Assembly: GCF_032854445.1 (NCBI RefSeq)
Contig: NC_088295.1
Location: 21,315,385 to 21,379,384 of the forward strand
DNA length: 64,000 bases
Reading direction: 5' to 3'
Source: Liolophura sinensis
Lineage: Eukaryota; Mollusca; Polyplacophora; Chitonida; Chitonidae
This document shows, in pieces, positions 23,222 through 35,800 of this stretch (positions are counted from its first letter, which is position 1; every line of letters starts with the position of its first letter). Position numbers and translations under genes: made by a program. Below the pieces are notes generated by a model, which did no database searches, was not told the DNA's origin, and saw only the letters and a list, made by a program, of their open reading frames with translations.

Positions 23222-23972
23222 CTTTTTTGTTAACTTAATTCATTATAGTTATTGTTTTTATTTGCTAAATTTCAATCCTAAATTATGATGGGGTGATGTT
23301 AATGGATTGGTATGCTGTGGTGGGTGTTCCGTCCTTGATTTGAATCAAAGACTTTTCCAGGTTTTGCAATATATATGGGGGCCATTGCTGGCTCCTCCAT
23401 GCAGCTGAAGTAGATAGACCACTCGCAGATCTAATGGGTCACAGGCTCAAATCCATCCCTCGCTGGTTCGACTCTCGTTATAACCATAAGTCTGCGTGGT
23501 TGCCACGTACCATGTTGATGTTGTACAGCTGTACGATTTTCTATGCTCATAATCTTCAGTAAAAAATAGTACAAGATATTTTACAGTTTAGTAAAGGAAA
23601 GACAAAAGGGTCAACTTTGATCTGGCGACTGTTAGGACTTCCATCTCTTTAACACTCTACTGATCGGTTTCTAAGATCATATATATAAAGTAAAGCATAA
23701 CAAAAGACATATTTCATACTTGTGGCTATTAGATGTGCTGCCATTAATGCATGTAAGCACAAGATTTGCATCAAACCACCAGTTCATTAATGATGGTGCC
23801 ACATGTGCTCTAATTCCTCAACCTTTTTGCATATGAAAGAGCAATTTACACACATTTTTGGCCAATTTCAGGACTTAAGGAAAAGTATAATTTTATCAGT
23901 CTACACAGAATTACGCTTAAATTACCACTTAAATGATCACCATGCAAACATGCAAAAAGGTTGAAGAATTAC
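23222..23972. other. intergenic, no genes
   Basis: AT-rich DNA after ANKFN1 with no ORF or motif beyond the possible SINE at 23394-23590. Confidence 0.5.
23394..23590 (+). repeat. possible tRNA-derived SINE
   Basis: GGTTCGACTC at 23465-23474 fits a B box, and CAGGCTCAAATCC just upstream is a second B-box-like site. No clear A box or family tail, so this is tentative. Confidence 0.25.
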
Positions 23973-23973
23973 A

Positions 23974-24007
<34 letters not shown>
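23973..24007. repeat. (TA)n microsatellite
   Basis: About 17 TA units, followed by AAATAAATAAATG. It sits just before the 44-bp array. Confidence 0.95.
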
Positions 24008-24018
<11 letters not shown>

Positions 24019-24060
24019 TGCCAAAGGGGTTTGCCTGCTTTCAGCGGCCACAAAGACACA

Positions 24061-24590
24061 CTTGCATATGGGTGCCATTGGTGTGAATATCTCGCATCCC
24101 AACACTTGCATAAGGGTGCCATTGGTGTCAGTATCTCGCATCCCAACACTTGCATAAGGGTGCCATTGGTGTCAGTATCTCCCATCCCAACACTTGCATA
24201 AGGGTGCCATTGGTGTCAATATCTCACATCCCAACACTTGCATAAGGGTGCCATTGGTGTCAGTATCTCGCATCCCAACACTTGCATAAGGGTGCCATTG
24301 GTGTCAATATCTCGCATCCCAACACTTGCATAAGGGTGCCATTGGTGTCAGTATCTCGCATCCCAACACTTGCATAAGGGTGCCATTGGTGTCAATATCT
24401 CACATCCCAACACTTGCATAAGGGTGCCATTGGTGTCAATATCTCACATCCCAACACTTGCATAAGGGTGCCATTGGTGTCAATATCTCACATCCCAACA
24501 CTTGCATAAGGGTGCCATTGGTGTCAGTATCTCGCATCCTAACAATTCCATAAGGGTGCCATTGGTGTCAGTATCTCACATCCCAACACG
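24061..24590. repeat. 44-bp tandem array, about 12 copies
   Basis: The unit starts CTTGCATAAGGGTGCCATTG and ends CATCCCAACA. Starts at 24061, 24105 and 24149 fix the period at 44. Copies are almost identical, with an A/G choice at two sites (GTCAGTATCTCGC versus GTCAATATCTCAC). The first and last copies are the most diverged. The period is not a multiple of three, so it is not a coding repeat. Confidence 0.95.
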
Positions 24591-24840
24591 AATCAATTAA
24601 CTAGTCAGTGCACGGTTGCCTTAGATTCATCTTTTCAGGCGTACAAAGGAACACATGGCGGACAAGAAACATCACACTTTGGTTATAATTTCTTGGCCAC
24701 TGGAATAGCCTGAATTAAGTGGGGATGCAATAAATCTTTCTGTACGGCATACAACAACTTAGATTTGGTAGTAAGGTTATCAGAGAGCTCGCCTGTAGGA
24801 GACCCACGAATGCCAAACTCCAGCTCCAAACATGAAGTAC

Positions 24841-25365
24841 TGAAATCGTGAGTTTGATAATTTATGGTAATTAATATCCACACAGGGCATCAGCGATAGA
24901 TTATCCCCTTGTGTCATTGAGCTTTATATGTATGTAAAACTTCAGGTCAATACATGCTGTATATTTTGAGATACTACCCCTAACATTTCATTCAACATTG
25001 ATGTTGATGCATGTACACAATACAATAAGCCAGGAATTTGGTAATTAATGGTATTTAATATGTTAACACTGAATCAAGGATGGAATATCCCCTTCATGTT
25101 ATTTGTGCTCTACATATGTACAAACCCTGAGCTCAATACATGCAGTATTTTTGAGATACCACCCCTAACATTTAGTTTAACACTGATTCAAGTACACAAT
25201 ACAGCAAGTCATGAATTCAGTAATTTGGGGAATTTAAAATGTACACACCGAATCAACGATGGAATAACCCCCACGTGTTACGTGCTCTACATGTGCTCAA
25301 ACCATGATCTCAGTACCTGCATACTTTTTAAGATAACACCCCTAACACATTTTGTTTAACGTTGC
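24841..25365. repeat. three diverged copies of a ~180-bp repeat
   Basis: GAGATACTACCCCTAACATT, GAGATACCACCCCTAACATT and AAGATAACACCCCTAACA recur about 184 and 180 bases apart. Each is followed by TTTAAC-like sequence and preceded by an ATGTAC(A)AA / CTCAATACATGC block. Divergence is far higher than in the neighbouring 44-bp and 48-bp arrays. Confidence 0.75.
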
Positions 25366-25460
25366 TTTCCCTGTTGTTCGATGCCGACGCTCAGAGTATG
25401 AAATAAGCTATGCCTGGACTTTGTGCATGTAGTACAATTGTTATTCCACTGAACAAATTT

Positions 25461-25897
25461 CAAATTTTGTATACTGGTCCATGCTGGGAAGAAATAGACA
25501 GGTTCAATCAAATTTTGTATACTGGTCCATGCTGGGAAGAAATAGATAGGTTCAATCAAATTTTGTATACTGGTCCGCCTGGGAAGAAATAGATAGGTTC
25601 AATCAAATTTTGTATACTGGTCCATGCTGGGAAGAAATAGATAGGTTCAATCAAATTTTGTATACTGGTCCATGCTGGGAAGAAATAGATAGGTTCAATC
25701 AAATTTTGTATACTGGTCCATGCTGGGAAGAAATAGATAGGTTCAATCAAATTTTGTATACTGGTCCATGCTGGGAAGAAATAGATAGGTTCAATCAAAT
25801 TTTGTATACTGGTCCATGCTGGGAAGAAATAGATAGGTTCAATCAAATTTTGTATACTGGTCCATGCTGGGAAGAAATAGATAGGTTCAATCAAATT
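25461..25897. repeat. 48-bp tandem array, 9 copies
   Basis: The unit AAATTTTGTATACTGGTCC / ATGCTGGGAAGAAATAG / ATAGGTTCAATC repeats nine times almost without change. The third copy has a small deletion (CCGCCTGGG in place of CCATGCTGGG). Because 48 is divisible by three, both strands stay open for more than 100 codons, but there is no start context, splice site or recognisable protein. A decayed partial unit may lie near 25987-26020. Confidence 0.95.
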
Positions 25898-25959
25898 TCT
25901 GGTTTCTATATACATGTATAGCACCACATTACACATGAATGGAAAGTTTGTCATGTGAA

Positions 25960-28395
25960 CACAATTTAAGACATACCAGGGTTTTCAAATTTCGTACATA
26001 AGTTTATACTGGGATGAGCATCTGCAGTGGATATTAAGTTGCGGCTGATTCGTTCAAAGTTTGGGTTTCAGTAGCAATCAACGGACTCAAAATACCCATT
26101 CAGGGAAATACACATATATACTACCGGACTACCGTTGGCAAATCAAGCAATTCATCCATATTGTTTACAAATGCATTGGCAAAGTATCAACAGCACTTGC
26201 TCCTGACCAGTTATGAAACTACAGACTCGAACCCAGCTCCTGCTAGTTCAATTGCGATTTCAGGACAGGTATCATGCCACGGTTTCCCTTGGGCGCTTAG
26301 TTTCCATTGCCCATATGAATGGCTGCCATCATAAGTGTAAAATACAATTACTTGAGTATCTGATACAGTTAAAGAGCAGCAAATTAGATAAATTATATAA
26401 CTTTCTTTGAGTAAAATTTGCAGTGCCTAAGCCTGCTCACCTAAAAATATTATAGTTTGTAGCTCCTTATCTGGCTATAAAACTTGGCATAAAGGAAAGT
26501 ACATGTACATGAATATAAACGTAAGTATTGTCTTTGTTTTTCGATGGGCAATGGGCATGGAGAGTAATTTGGTTTACAATACGTGCACCAACAAGCAGTT
26601 AGATCAAACCCCATGCAGTAACACAGCTACATTACTGCCTCAGCGAAAAAAAACTACATTGTTTTTTATATAATAGAATTTCCTAACATGAAACTTAAAA
26701 TCCATACTGCTGTGAGATTACAGACTACAAGATATAACATACAATTCATTTATGAAGGTTTTGTTGTACTAAAACGTGCGAACAATATCAAATACTGCAG
26801 TGTTAGATACAGGGTTTAAATTAAAGTCAATGGCAGTTTAGGTAACTGGTGTCGCCCTTTGTCAAAACATATTTAACTTAGCACAATATACAGCATGCTA
26901 CATGTTTCTGAATAATTAGGACGTCACCCGAGGTAATGTCGAATCAAGGCTTATGGAATTTAACAACATAAATTATAAAAGCGTTTCAACTTCATTTTCT
27001 TTGCAAGAATATGGACTCCCAACACATCGATACGCAGAGCTTGTGTTGTTACGCGTCACTGATTAAAGGCAACTTTGGTTGCAAGTATGACTGATTTTAC
27101 AGACAGCTGAATATGGCTAGAAGGACTAGACTATTGAACAGTAGTCGACCCGGTAGGCCAACAGGTGATTTAACGGCCTCCTGATGTCAGATATCTGCAA
27201 ATTTAATTGTTTGTGATCATATCCTGCTTTGTACTAAACACAACCCAACAATAAAGGGCTCAAAATAATCATTTTAAAACAGTGAATATATGCAAGGTAC
27301 GGTACATAAAAAGACCAGTAATTAAGATTAATCTAATTATGTTCAAAGATATTGACATGGGCTAAAACATACATTTCTCTTTGTATGTTATCATGTTTTT
27401 CACATCATTCAACAGCTAAAGAAATGTAACTGACATAAACTGTAAACTTTGGATGATTCATATGACACGGTAATTGTCAAAATTGTCTATAAATGTGTGT
27501 AGGGTGAACATTATTTGTGTTATAGTCTGCATCCAAAGTTCAAAATTTAGAGCAAAAAATGAAAAGTAGTTCTCACCCCCAAGCCTTCAATTTGGACTTT
27601 CCATGCTTCAGAAAGGCTATACATGTATGTTGGCTTTGACAACCTGTATTCCTTAATATCACCTGTTTGGTCGGCGCTGGGGAGACAACCGCGTCAAGTC
27701 CAAATATGAAAATGGCGAGCATTGCCATTTGTGTGGATGTGGCTGCACATCTGTTGGGCTAAACTACGCTGACAATCTGGAGTAAAAGCTCTGCCAGCTA
27801 GATGAAGAAAGAAAGCAAAATCACTTTCTTTTCGTGACTGCGTTATCATCTATAACATTCGAGTGTTGTCAATGTAACACTATATATGCAAGGCTGTATT
27901 TGAAGAGGTTACACAACAACAACAACATGGTTATTTACCTATAACGCTGAATGTTGCTAAATTTCCAGCTAATACTGCGACACATGGAAATATCTATCGA
28001 ACGACAATAATGTCGTTCACGCCGAATGGGTTCACGCAGATTTAGGCGAGAAAAGGTGGAGGCCTTTTATCCGCATTAGTTTGCAGGAACCCCATCCTTC
28101 TCTCATCCAAATATAGCTGCATGATTAAGTGAGACTCCTGATATGATGGTTCACCTTATTGGTATATTGTGGCTGAGATGGCCGTCATTTACAGAGATAA
28201 AACTGAGTGCTGTGATATATATGTGAGATATTACACAATTTTTGGGATTATTATACAAAACGCCAATCAATTAAAAAGTCAAAAAGAAAGGAAGATGGGG
28301 TTATACTGGCCCTCTATGAATGAATTGGATACTGCTGACATCTGAGCGCATGCCGTTTTACTTGTGCCTTTTAATTACTTACACCTCAATTACAG
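25960..28395. other. intergenic, no genes seen
   Basis: About 2.4 kb of AT-rich DNA without a supported ORF, RNA gene or repeat. The 27640-28080 part is richer in CpG (GGTCGGCGCTGGGG, GTTCACGCCGAATGG) and could hold the SLC25A38 promoter and first exon; this is inference. Confidence 0.4.
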
Positions 28396-28421
28396 GCAAA
28401 GACCACTTTGAAGTGAAGTAT
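28396..28421 (+). CDS. SLC25A38: candidate N-terminal SLC25A38 exon
   Basis: A 26-base segment between CAATTACAG and GTAAGG. Read in phase 1 it gives KDHFEVKY and joins in frame to the exon at 29724 ([11 protein letters not shown]). The length and phase suit the missing N-terminus, but so short an exon could fit by chance. An ATG exon ending in phase 1 further left would still be needed. Confidence 0.35.
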
Positions 28422-29723
28422 GTAAGGTGGGTGTTCCGCACGGGGCTTTCAGAAGTGACTCAGAAGGTATCAGTTACATCACATCTGTATCTTTTGTCTG
28501 AAATAATTTGTTTCAAGGCCAAGTGGGCGAATGCATTCATACCTTTATATATATGTCACAAATTTTCTATATGCATAACAACCTCTGATATATTTTTACA
28601 GATGTATCAAGGTACACTGAAATGTCAGAAAAAATAAACAAGAGGTTATTGTCTATAAAGAAACTTTGTGATGTTACTCTGTCAACTTCTCTATGCTTTT
28701 TGAAGAACTGATATGTATATGCATTTTGAATGATGAAATGTACCAGTCTAATGTGTGTTAAGTAGTAAACACCTTTTGTGATGTCATAGCTAGCATTATG
28801 GTCAGAAAAGGTCACCATAGAATAAAGTATTGAGATGCATTTTACTAGATTGAACAAGTTTTAAGAAAGAAAAAAATCCAACTATATTCCTGGACTGTTT
28901 TTAATGGTCTTTCATTTGATACATACCTCATTTTAGTGTCTTCTTTGCCTTTAATTGGGGGAAGTGGGGGGGATGTTGAATAAATAACATGAAAGAATAT
29001 CAATTAAACTCTGCTTGACAGACATGTACATGTATGTTCAAGACTATAAACTTGGTTTACATTCACAAGTTACATATGCTGTGCAGTACTATTGTTTAAG
29101 ATACTGTAATTTCTAAATATTGTTAGTCATAGTTCTTAGAATATGGTCCAGTGTTGTTCATTTCCCTATACCTTAATTTCTATGTTATTTTTCACCCACC
29201 TGTCTTCTCACTTCTGCCAAATGCAGGTTAATTACTTGGAACAGGTTGTGCTTGATCTTGAATACAGATCAATAATTTATTTCAGGAGCATATTGAAGAT
29301 GTAAGCATGTGTAAGGATGGTCACAAGTCCTTCATCTGATATTGGAACCAATCAAATGAACAAATATTCATCGTGGAGTGCATTTATAACCAATTCCGTA
29401 AGTACATTTAAACTGGAAAGTGGGTATCCCGAGTCCCAGGTGACAGTGTAGGCACAGTTACTTTAGAAATGTATGTGTCTATACTGTTTTTTTGTCTAGT
29501 TTGCACTTTGCTTCTGCAGCATTAAGTTATGGCTAAATCAACGAATAACCCACCTTAAAGATAAATAATTTGAAGGTGATAGGTGATGGTTCTACAGAAG
29601 CAGAAGATGTCACTAGTTGAACAACTTTGTTTCTTTCACTGTGTATGACTCTTCCAATGGGGAGCTAAACCTGTAAGTGAATCAACTGTATTAAACATGT
29701 AATGTTGTGGTGTGTACTTTCAG

Positions 29724-29836
29724 CCGGGAGTGTTTAGGTCATTTCTTGCCGGTTCTATCAGCGGAACATGTTCAACAATTATCTTCCAGCCTTTAGACTT
29801 GGTCAAGACCAGACTTCAGTCATCCATCACCACAGG
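29724..29836 (+). CDS. SLC25A38: SLC25A38 exon: carrier repeat 1 signature
   Basis: Acceptor GTGTACTTTCAG, donor GTACAT. Encodes [15 protein letters not shown], then [10 protein letters not shown]. Phase 0 in, phase 2 out. This is the first exon that is certain. Confidence 0.93.
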
Positions 29837-32800
29837 GTACATGTATAATGTAACTTAAGTATACTTGGTTGTGAAAAAATATGAAAATGATGAAGACAGA
29901 AAGAAAGTTTTCATTCAGGTATATCAAATTGTGCACCAGTTAAACTCTTGTGTAAAAAATATTATTACAATCTATCTTTTTATACAGTAATAATATCTGA
30001 GAACAATCCTTCCATTGATGTCTTGCATGCCCTGATGATAATTTGACAGAGTTGTTGCATGGTCCTGCTGTTTGGGTTAGTGACATCAGTCTTATTTTTC
30101 TCAGGTGCCCGCAGGTTGGGGTTGTGGGAGTGTTCCGCTCTGTGGTGAAGACAGAGTCTTTTGCTAGACTGTGGAGAGGTACAGTACCTGTGAGTTCATC
30201 AACTAACACTACATATGTACCCTTAGGTCTGAAATATTTTGACTTGTAGCTCAAGCATTGCTGACAATACAGACAATAGGAGAAGTTGTGTACAGTGCTG
30301 TCCTTGATATCTAACATTGCATGCAACTTGCTTGCTTATGATAGGAACCTATAATTAAAGATGTACAGCATAGAGAGTAAAACTAGAGCAGCGATGACAT
30401 GATAGCTGGCAAATGGTCACACATAGCCGGTGAAATATGGCCTCCTTGTCATTCCATGGGGTAAGCATGAGAAAAGATTTGGTATTTAGCCCTAAGTCTG
30501 TGTCACAAAGCTGTTCTATAAATTTTAATATTCTTTACAGAATATTTCAAGCTGGATGTGCAAACTTGGCCTAAATGGTACTACCACAGTATACAATCAG
30601 CGATCAAAGTTTTGTTGATTTGATGCAAATATTTAAGAGTTTTATGTGGATTATAATTTTAGGATTTAACCGGTTGCTTTAAGTTTATGAAATTGTCCTC
30701 TGGGATCATATAATAATATTTGATCAAGGAAGTAAACTGGTTTATACAAAGTTTGAATAATATGCATATACTTTCTTGAGCTCTTTTTATTCCAGTCTTT
30801 AGCCAGATGTGTTCCAGGCATTGGTATTTACTTTGGCACCTTACATTGGATTAAGACAACTGTGAGGTAAACATGTTCTGTTTGGCAAATCGGTATATTG
30901 TCACCCGATTTATAGTCCTTAGATGTACAAAGTACATGTATTGCTCATTCTCAACACTAAAAGACATGCTAACCTGTGGATGGTTGTGAATTCCACCAAA
31001 CTCTGCCTGGTTTCCTCCCACCATTATGCTGGCTGCTGTCATAGAAGTGAAATATTCTTGAGGACACCACTGAAATAAAGAAATAAATTAAGAACATGCT
31101 TTTTCATATCAAGCTTTGGGGTTTGGCCCCTTAAATCAGGGAAAGTGATTTTTTCGATGCTAAACTAAATTTGTTTTACATTACTAGAAGTTTTAGAAGC
31201 AAGAAAGAAAGGTACTTTGCTTCATTTGTTTCAAGTCTGTTTTTAGTTTCAACTTGGTACAGCTGCTATAGTTTGTCATTCATCCGATCTTCTAATCTAA
31301 TATTGATCCTGTTTGAAAGGGCTTTATAAAGATGGCCTGTATATATGTACTTCAGGTTTATGGTACTTATGGGTTTTTAGGGATGATATCTCAGGTCAGA
31401 ATGCTTGCTACATCATAATCCTGATATACTTAGTAATTCCTTGAATGCTTTTGTGTTGTTAGGATAGAAAAGCCTGGAATGTTTGAAAATGGAGTAATGG
31501 GTGCAAGTGCTAGGACAGTAGCTGGCATTATAGTTCTTCCCGTTACTGTTGTTAAGACAAGGTTTGAGGTAAAGTATGCTTGTTTATAATGTAATTCACA
31601 AAACTTTGTTTTATATGTATGAAAGAGGATGATAAGAACCCAAACCTGTCACACCCACAAAAGATGCGTGGTTACCTTTTGAAAATGCAGGACTTAATAA
31701 CGAATGCCACATCATGGGCATGTCTGCCACAAAATGTTTGCAGTACCTATACTTCCCTTTGCCTAGAATTTGGTAAAATTTGATGCCATTTGTAGTAACC
31801 CATTTTGCTGTTCTGCGACACATGCTGAGAGAAAAGCCGTATATACAGTGTTATGCAGTTTATTTTCGAGCAACAGATGTTGTGGGACAAGAGAGTGAGT
31901 ACGGACAAGATGTGTAAGCATATTCCTATGTTGTTGTCCCCCTATGACAAAATGGATTACAATGTACAAATGTACTATACCCCTTTTCTTGACGTTTGCA
32001 TTCTCTTCATTGCAGAGTAAGGAATTTGGCTATAGCAGTATGTCAAAGGCTTTGCTATCCATCTACAAAACAGAGGGTGGAAAAGGTGAGTTACCTAGAG
32101 ATAAGAATCTGTATTGTATATTTATATGTTGAGGTATAAGCCAAATGTGGCAAAAATGGGAAGCCTGCATAGCCTCCATGTAGGAGTGGAGAAACAGTAA
32201 AAGTTAATTTCACCTTGTATGATTGTAGATACATGTAGCTTTAATTTTCTGGGCCACCAAGGTCTCCCAATGTGTACTGACTTCAAGTTTCTGAGCAATC
32301 AAGTGTTCTCCAAGACTTGGGCTTTTAGTTTGCTGTTATGAAATAAGGTGAGGTATTGCAATTGTAGGGGAGAAGTGGTGTCAGTGTTGGTGTCGGAGTA
32401 AGTTTTTTTGTTTGGGTCACTTGAGTAAGCTTTTTTGTTTGGGTCACTTGAGTAAGCTTTTTTGTTTGGGTCACTTGAGTAAGCTTTTTTGTTTGGGTCA
32501 CTTGAGTAAGCTTTTATGTTTGCACCTGCTAGTCTCACAGTTTTTACATCATCTTTATGAAACTTGGTGGGAATGATGAACATGATTTGGACATTTACTC
32601 TTTTTGATTATAAATTAGGAATGTTTGCATTTTTATTCAGATTATCAGGTTTTGGACTAAGGTTTTTTATTTGGATCACCTGCTGCCAGAGTTTTCACAC
32701 CATCTTGCTTAAACTTGGTGGGGACGATGAGCATGCTTTGAAGACCTCATTAAATAAATGCTTTTAAATAATTAGGTATATTTTTATTTTTATTCAAATT

Positions 32801-35800
32801 ATCAGGTTTTGGATTTTCGCATTTTATCTTAGCTAGTACTGTTTAGTTTTGTTGGCTAAGGTAAGGTTTTATGTTTGGGTCAGATATTCCAACAGTTTTC
32901 ATGTCATCTTTATGAAACTTGGTGGGAATGATGAATAGGATTTGATGATTTACTCATTTTGAATAATTAGTGATATTTGCATTTTTCATTCACTGTTACA
33001 ATGTAAGCTTTTGTGTTTGAGTCAGCTGTCTTCAACGTTTTCACAATATGTGAATGAATCTTCTTGAGCTTGATAAACATGCTATGAAGATGTTGACATT
33101 ATACTTGATTTTTCTGTTTTGGTAAAAACTACCTTGTTTTGGACTTGCTGTGTTCACGTTCCTTTCATAGGTGTATATGTAGCCTCAGAGGAAGGTTTTA
33201 TCTTTGAGTCAGTTGTTATCACTTTTCAACATATCTTCATGAAACTTAGGCTTCCATTTGAAATGAAGCCATTACCTGCACAGTTCAAGCCATGGAAGAA
33301 ATAAAATATCCTTCTGATGTGTCTAATTTCAGGAAAGCGTCTGTAAGTGGTTGGTCACTTACCTAGTCACCTAGATATCGCCAGATATTGCCTAGTCGAT
33401 AATAAACATGAACACGTCACACTGCTCTTGATAATGGTGATGTGATGAAGCCCTGCTAAAAACAAGTTTTACTTATCAAAAAATATTTAAAGTCAGTATA
33501 TTTATTTATTTATTTATTTGCTTGGTGGTTTATGCCGCACTCAAGAATATTTCACTTATATGATGGCGGCCAGCATTATGGTGGGAGAAAACCGGACAGA
33601 TCCCGGGGGAAACACACAACCATCCGCAGGTTGCTGATGGACCTTCCCACGTACGGCCGGAGAGGAAGCTAGAACTCTCAGCAATCGCATTAAAGATACT
33701 TTGAATACTAGTCTTTCATTGAAAGACAATAAGCAGGTGTTGTCTTATACAGGTGTCACTGATTCAAGAGGTTGTTTTCCTCTGCACATGCAGGTTTATA
33801 ATGAAATAATCCTCTATACAGTGTAAAGCTTAGTTTAATTAATCAGGTAAATTATTTTTTTTTTTTGGACCAGATTTGCAGCCAAATATCAATGTTCTTT
33901 TTCAGGTCTCTTTAGTGGTATGATTCCAACATTGTTAAGAGATGTTCCATATTCGGGCCTCTACCTCATGTTTTATTTGGAAATAAAACAATCTCTCCCA
34001 TCGGGTAGGTAAACTTACAAATATGTTTGCTGAGTTCGCTGAAGAACAGGTTCGAACCTGACTTGAACTCAATGTCTCATTGTTTGTGTTGCCTTGATGA
34101 CAAAAAGTGGTTGACAGTCTTCATGTGGCCATTTGTACGTTGAAGACGTCTTTTCTTCCAGTAATATGGCAGGCATATATGTATTTGTACGTCACACACT
34201 GAGTGAAATTTGCCAGTAACTTGTCAAAGGTTGGTGGTTTACACCAGATACATAGATGTCTTCAACCCATAAAATGCTTAGGTATGGTATTAAACAACAA
34301 TCAAGTAAATATAAAACTAGAAGGCATTCCGAGCACAAACAGTACTCTGCAAGGCATTATTACAAGTAAGCGAAAAATATGCATTTGTGTTTTATCTGAC
34401 AATGGTGACATAATCGATTGATCTTTAGTCTTTGCCTTACCTGTGCACAAAAGTTCTTCCAAATCTCTATATAGCTTTAATGAAAATCTTTGAGATATGA
34501 AGTATTAAAAGAGAAAACAGTGTTTTGTGAAATTCTGCTTTGGAAGCCAATTTTTTGTAACCATTAACAATTATTGTGTACCAACAGTTTCATTATCCAG
34601 CATAAAAAGTACTTTCTATTCAGCATTCTTAGTTGTTTTACACTGGGAAACCTAATTTGTTCAGTGTACTTGTAAGAAAAAATGTTACCCTAATTCTTCT
34701 AAACTTTGGGACAGATATTAGTAGTGTTGAAAGTAGAATATTACATTTCTTTTCCATCCTTTTGGAAAACTGAAGATAGGAGTATGTTGTTCATTAGATG
34801 GTCTAATCATGAGAAAAAAGCAACTCAATATTCCTGCTAGAATTACATATATATTGGCTAAAATGAGCAGACCAGGTATCCCAAATAATACAAGAAATAG
34901 GGTAAGTGTGCATTATATAGCAAGACATGCCAAGTAAATGAATACAAAAAATGTGTAAAAGTTTTCTTTGTTTCAGGCCCCATTTTGGAAAAGTACTCTC
35001 CTGCAGTTCACTTTTCTGCGGGTTTATTGGCAGGGGTGCTGGCATCTTTCTCAACTCAACCTGCTGATGTGATAAAAACACATTCACAGCTGTACCCTCA
35101 CAAGTTTTCTCGGTTAAGGACAACCATTGCCTATGTCTACCAGGTATTTACATCATATTCATTTATTTATTTAATTGCTGTATTACGCCATACTCAAGAA
35201 TATTTCACTTAAACGATGACGGTCAGCATTATGGAGGGGGAAACCGGGCAGAGCCCAGAGAAACCCACGATCAACCACAGGTTTCTGACAGACCTTCCCA
35301 TGTACGGCCGTCATACTCAAGTCATTAAATATGGAACATCATATTAAATGTTTTATGCTGTGGGTATGGTCACATCACTGTTATGAGACAAAGTACATGT
35401 ATTGAATAATGACAGAAACTTCAGATCCCAAACAAACAAAGCCAGACACTGAATTTTAGAGAAATATTTGAATTGTAACATGGGCTGTTCCATTCTCAGT
35501 GTTTGATATTGGCATTGCTAAGGAAAAATTTTCTAAAATCTTCATTTATTACATATGTGTACCCATAAACAAAAACCTGATGTACAGAAATATTTGGTCT
35601 AGGCAGAAAACAAATGCATCTGGTACTGATACCCACTATAAGCATGTTATAAAACGTTTGAAATTTGTAAATTGTGAGTTCATCATATAATCTCATCTTT
35701 CCTCATGGTGAGATTGCCAAGCCTTATCACTAGCTTAGTACTTTCCTTCAGAATAACGGTTTTAGAAGTTTATCGTTTGTTGTCCATGGAACTCCGGACT

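Noticed and set aside
23929-24185. minus-strand ORFs ending in a YIYIYI stretch
   Set aside because: Product of the (TA)n tract and the 44-bp array.
24061-24590. CRISPR-like array
   Set aside because: No variable spacers between repeats; the units are directly adjacent and the DNA is eukaryotic.
25556-25954. 132-codon minus-strand ORF and 103-codon plus-strand ORF
   Set aside because: Both come only from the 48-bp array, whose length is a multiple of three.
29228-29301. possible SLC25A38 start exon (ATG QVNYLEQV... before GTAAGC)
   Set aside because: It would end in phase 2, but the next exon at 29724 requires phase 0.
29940-30326. 128-codon minus-strand ORF
   Set aside because: Antisense shadow over the SLC25A38 exon 30105-30189.
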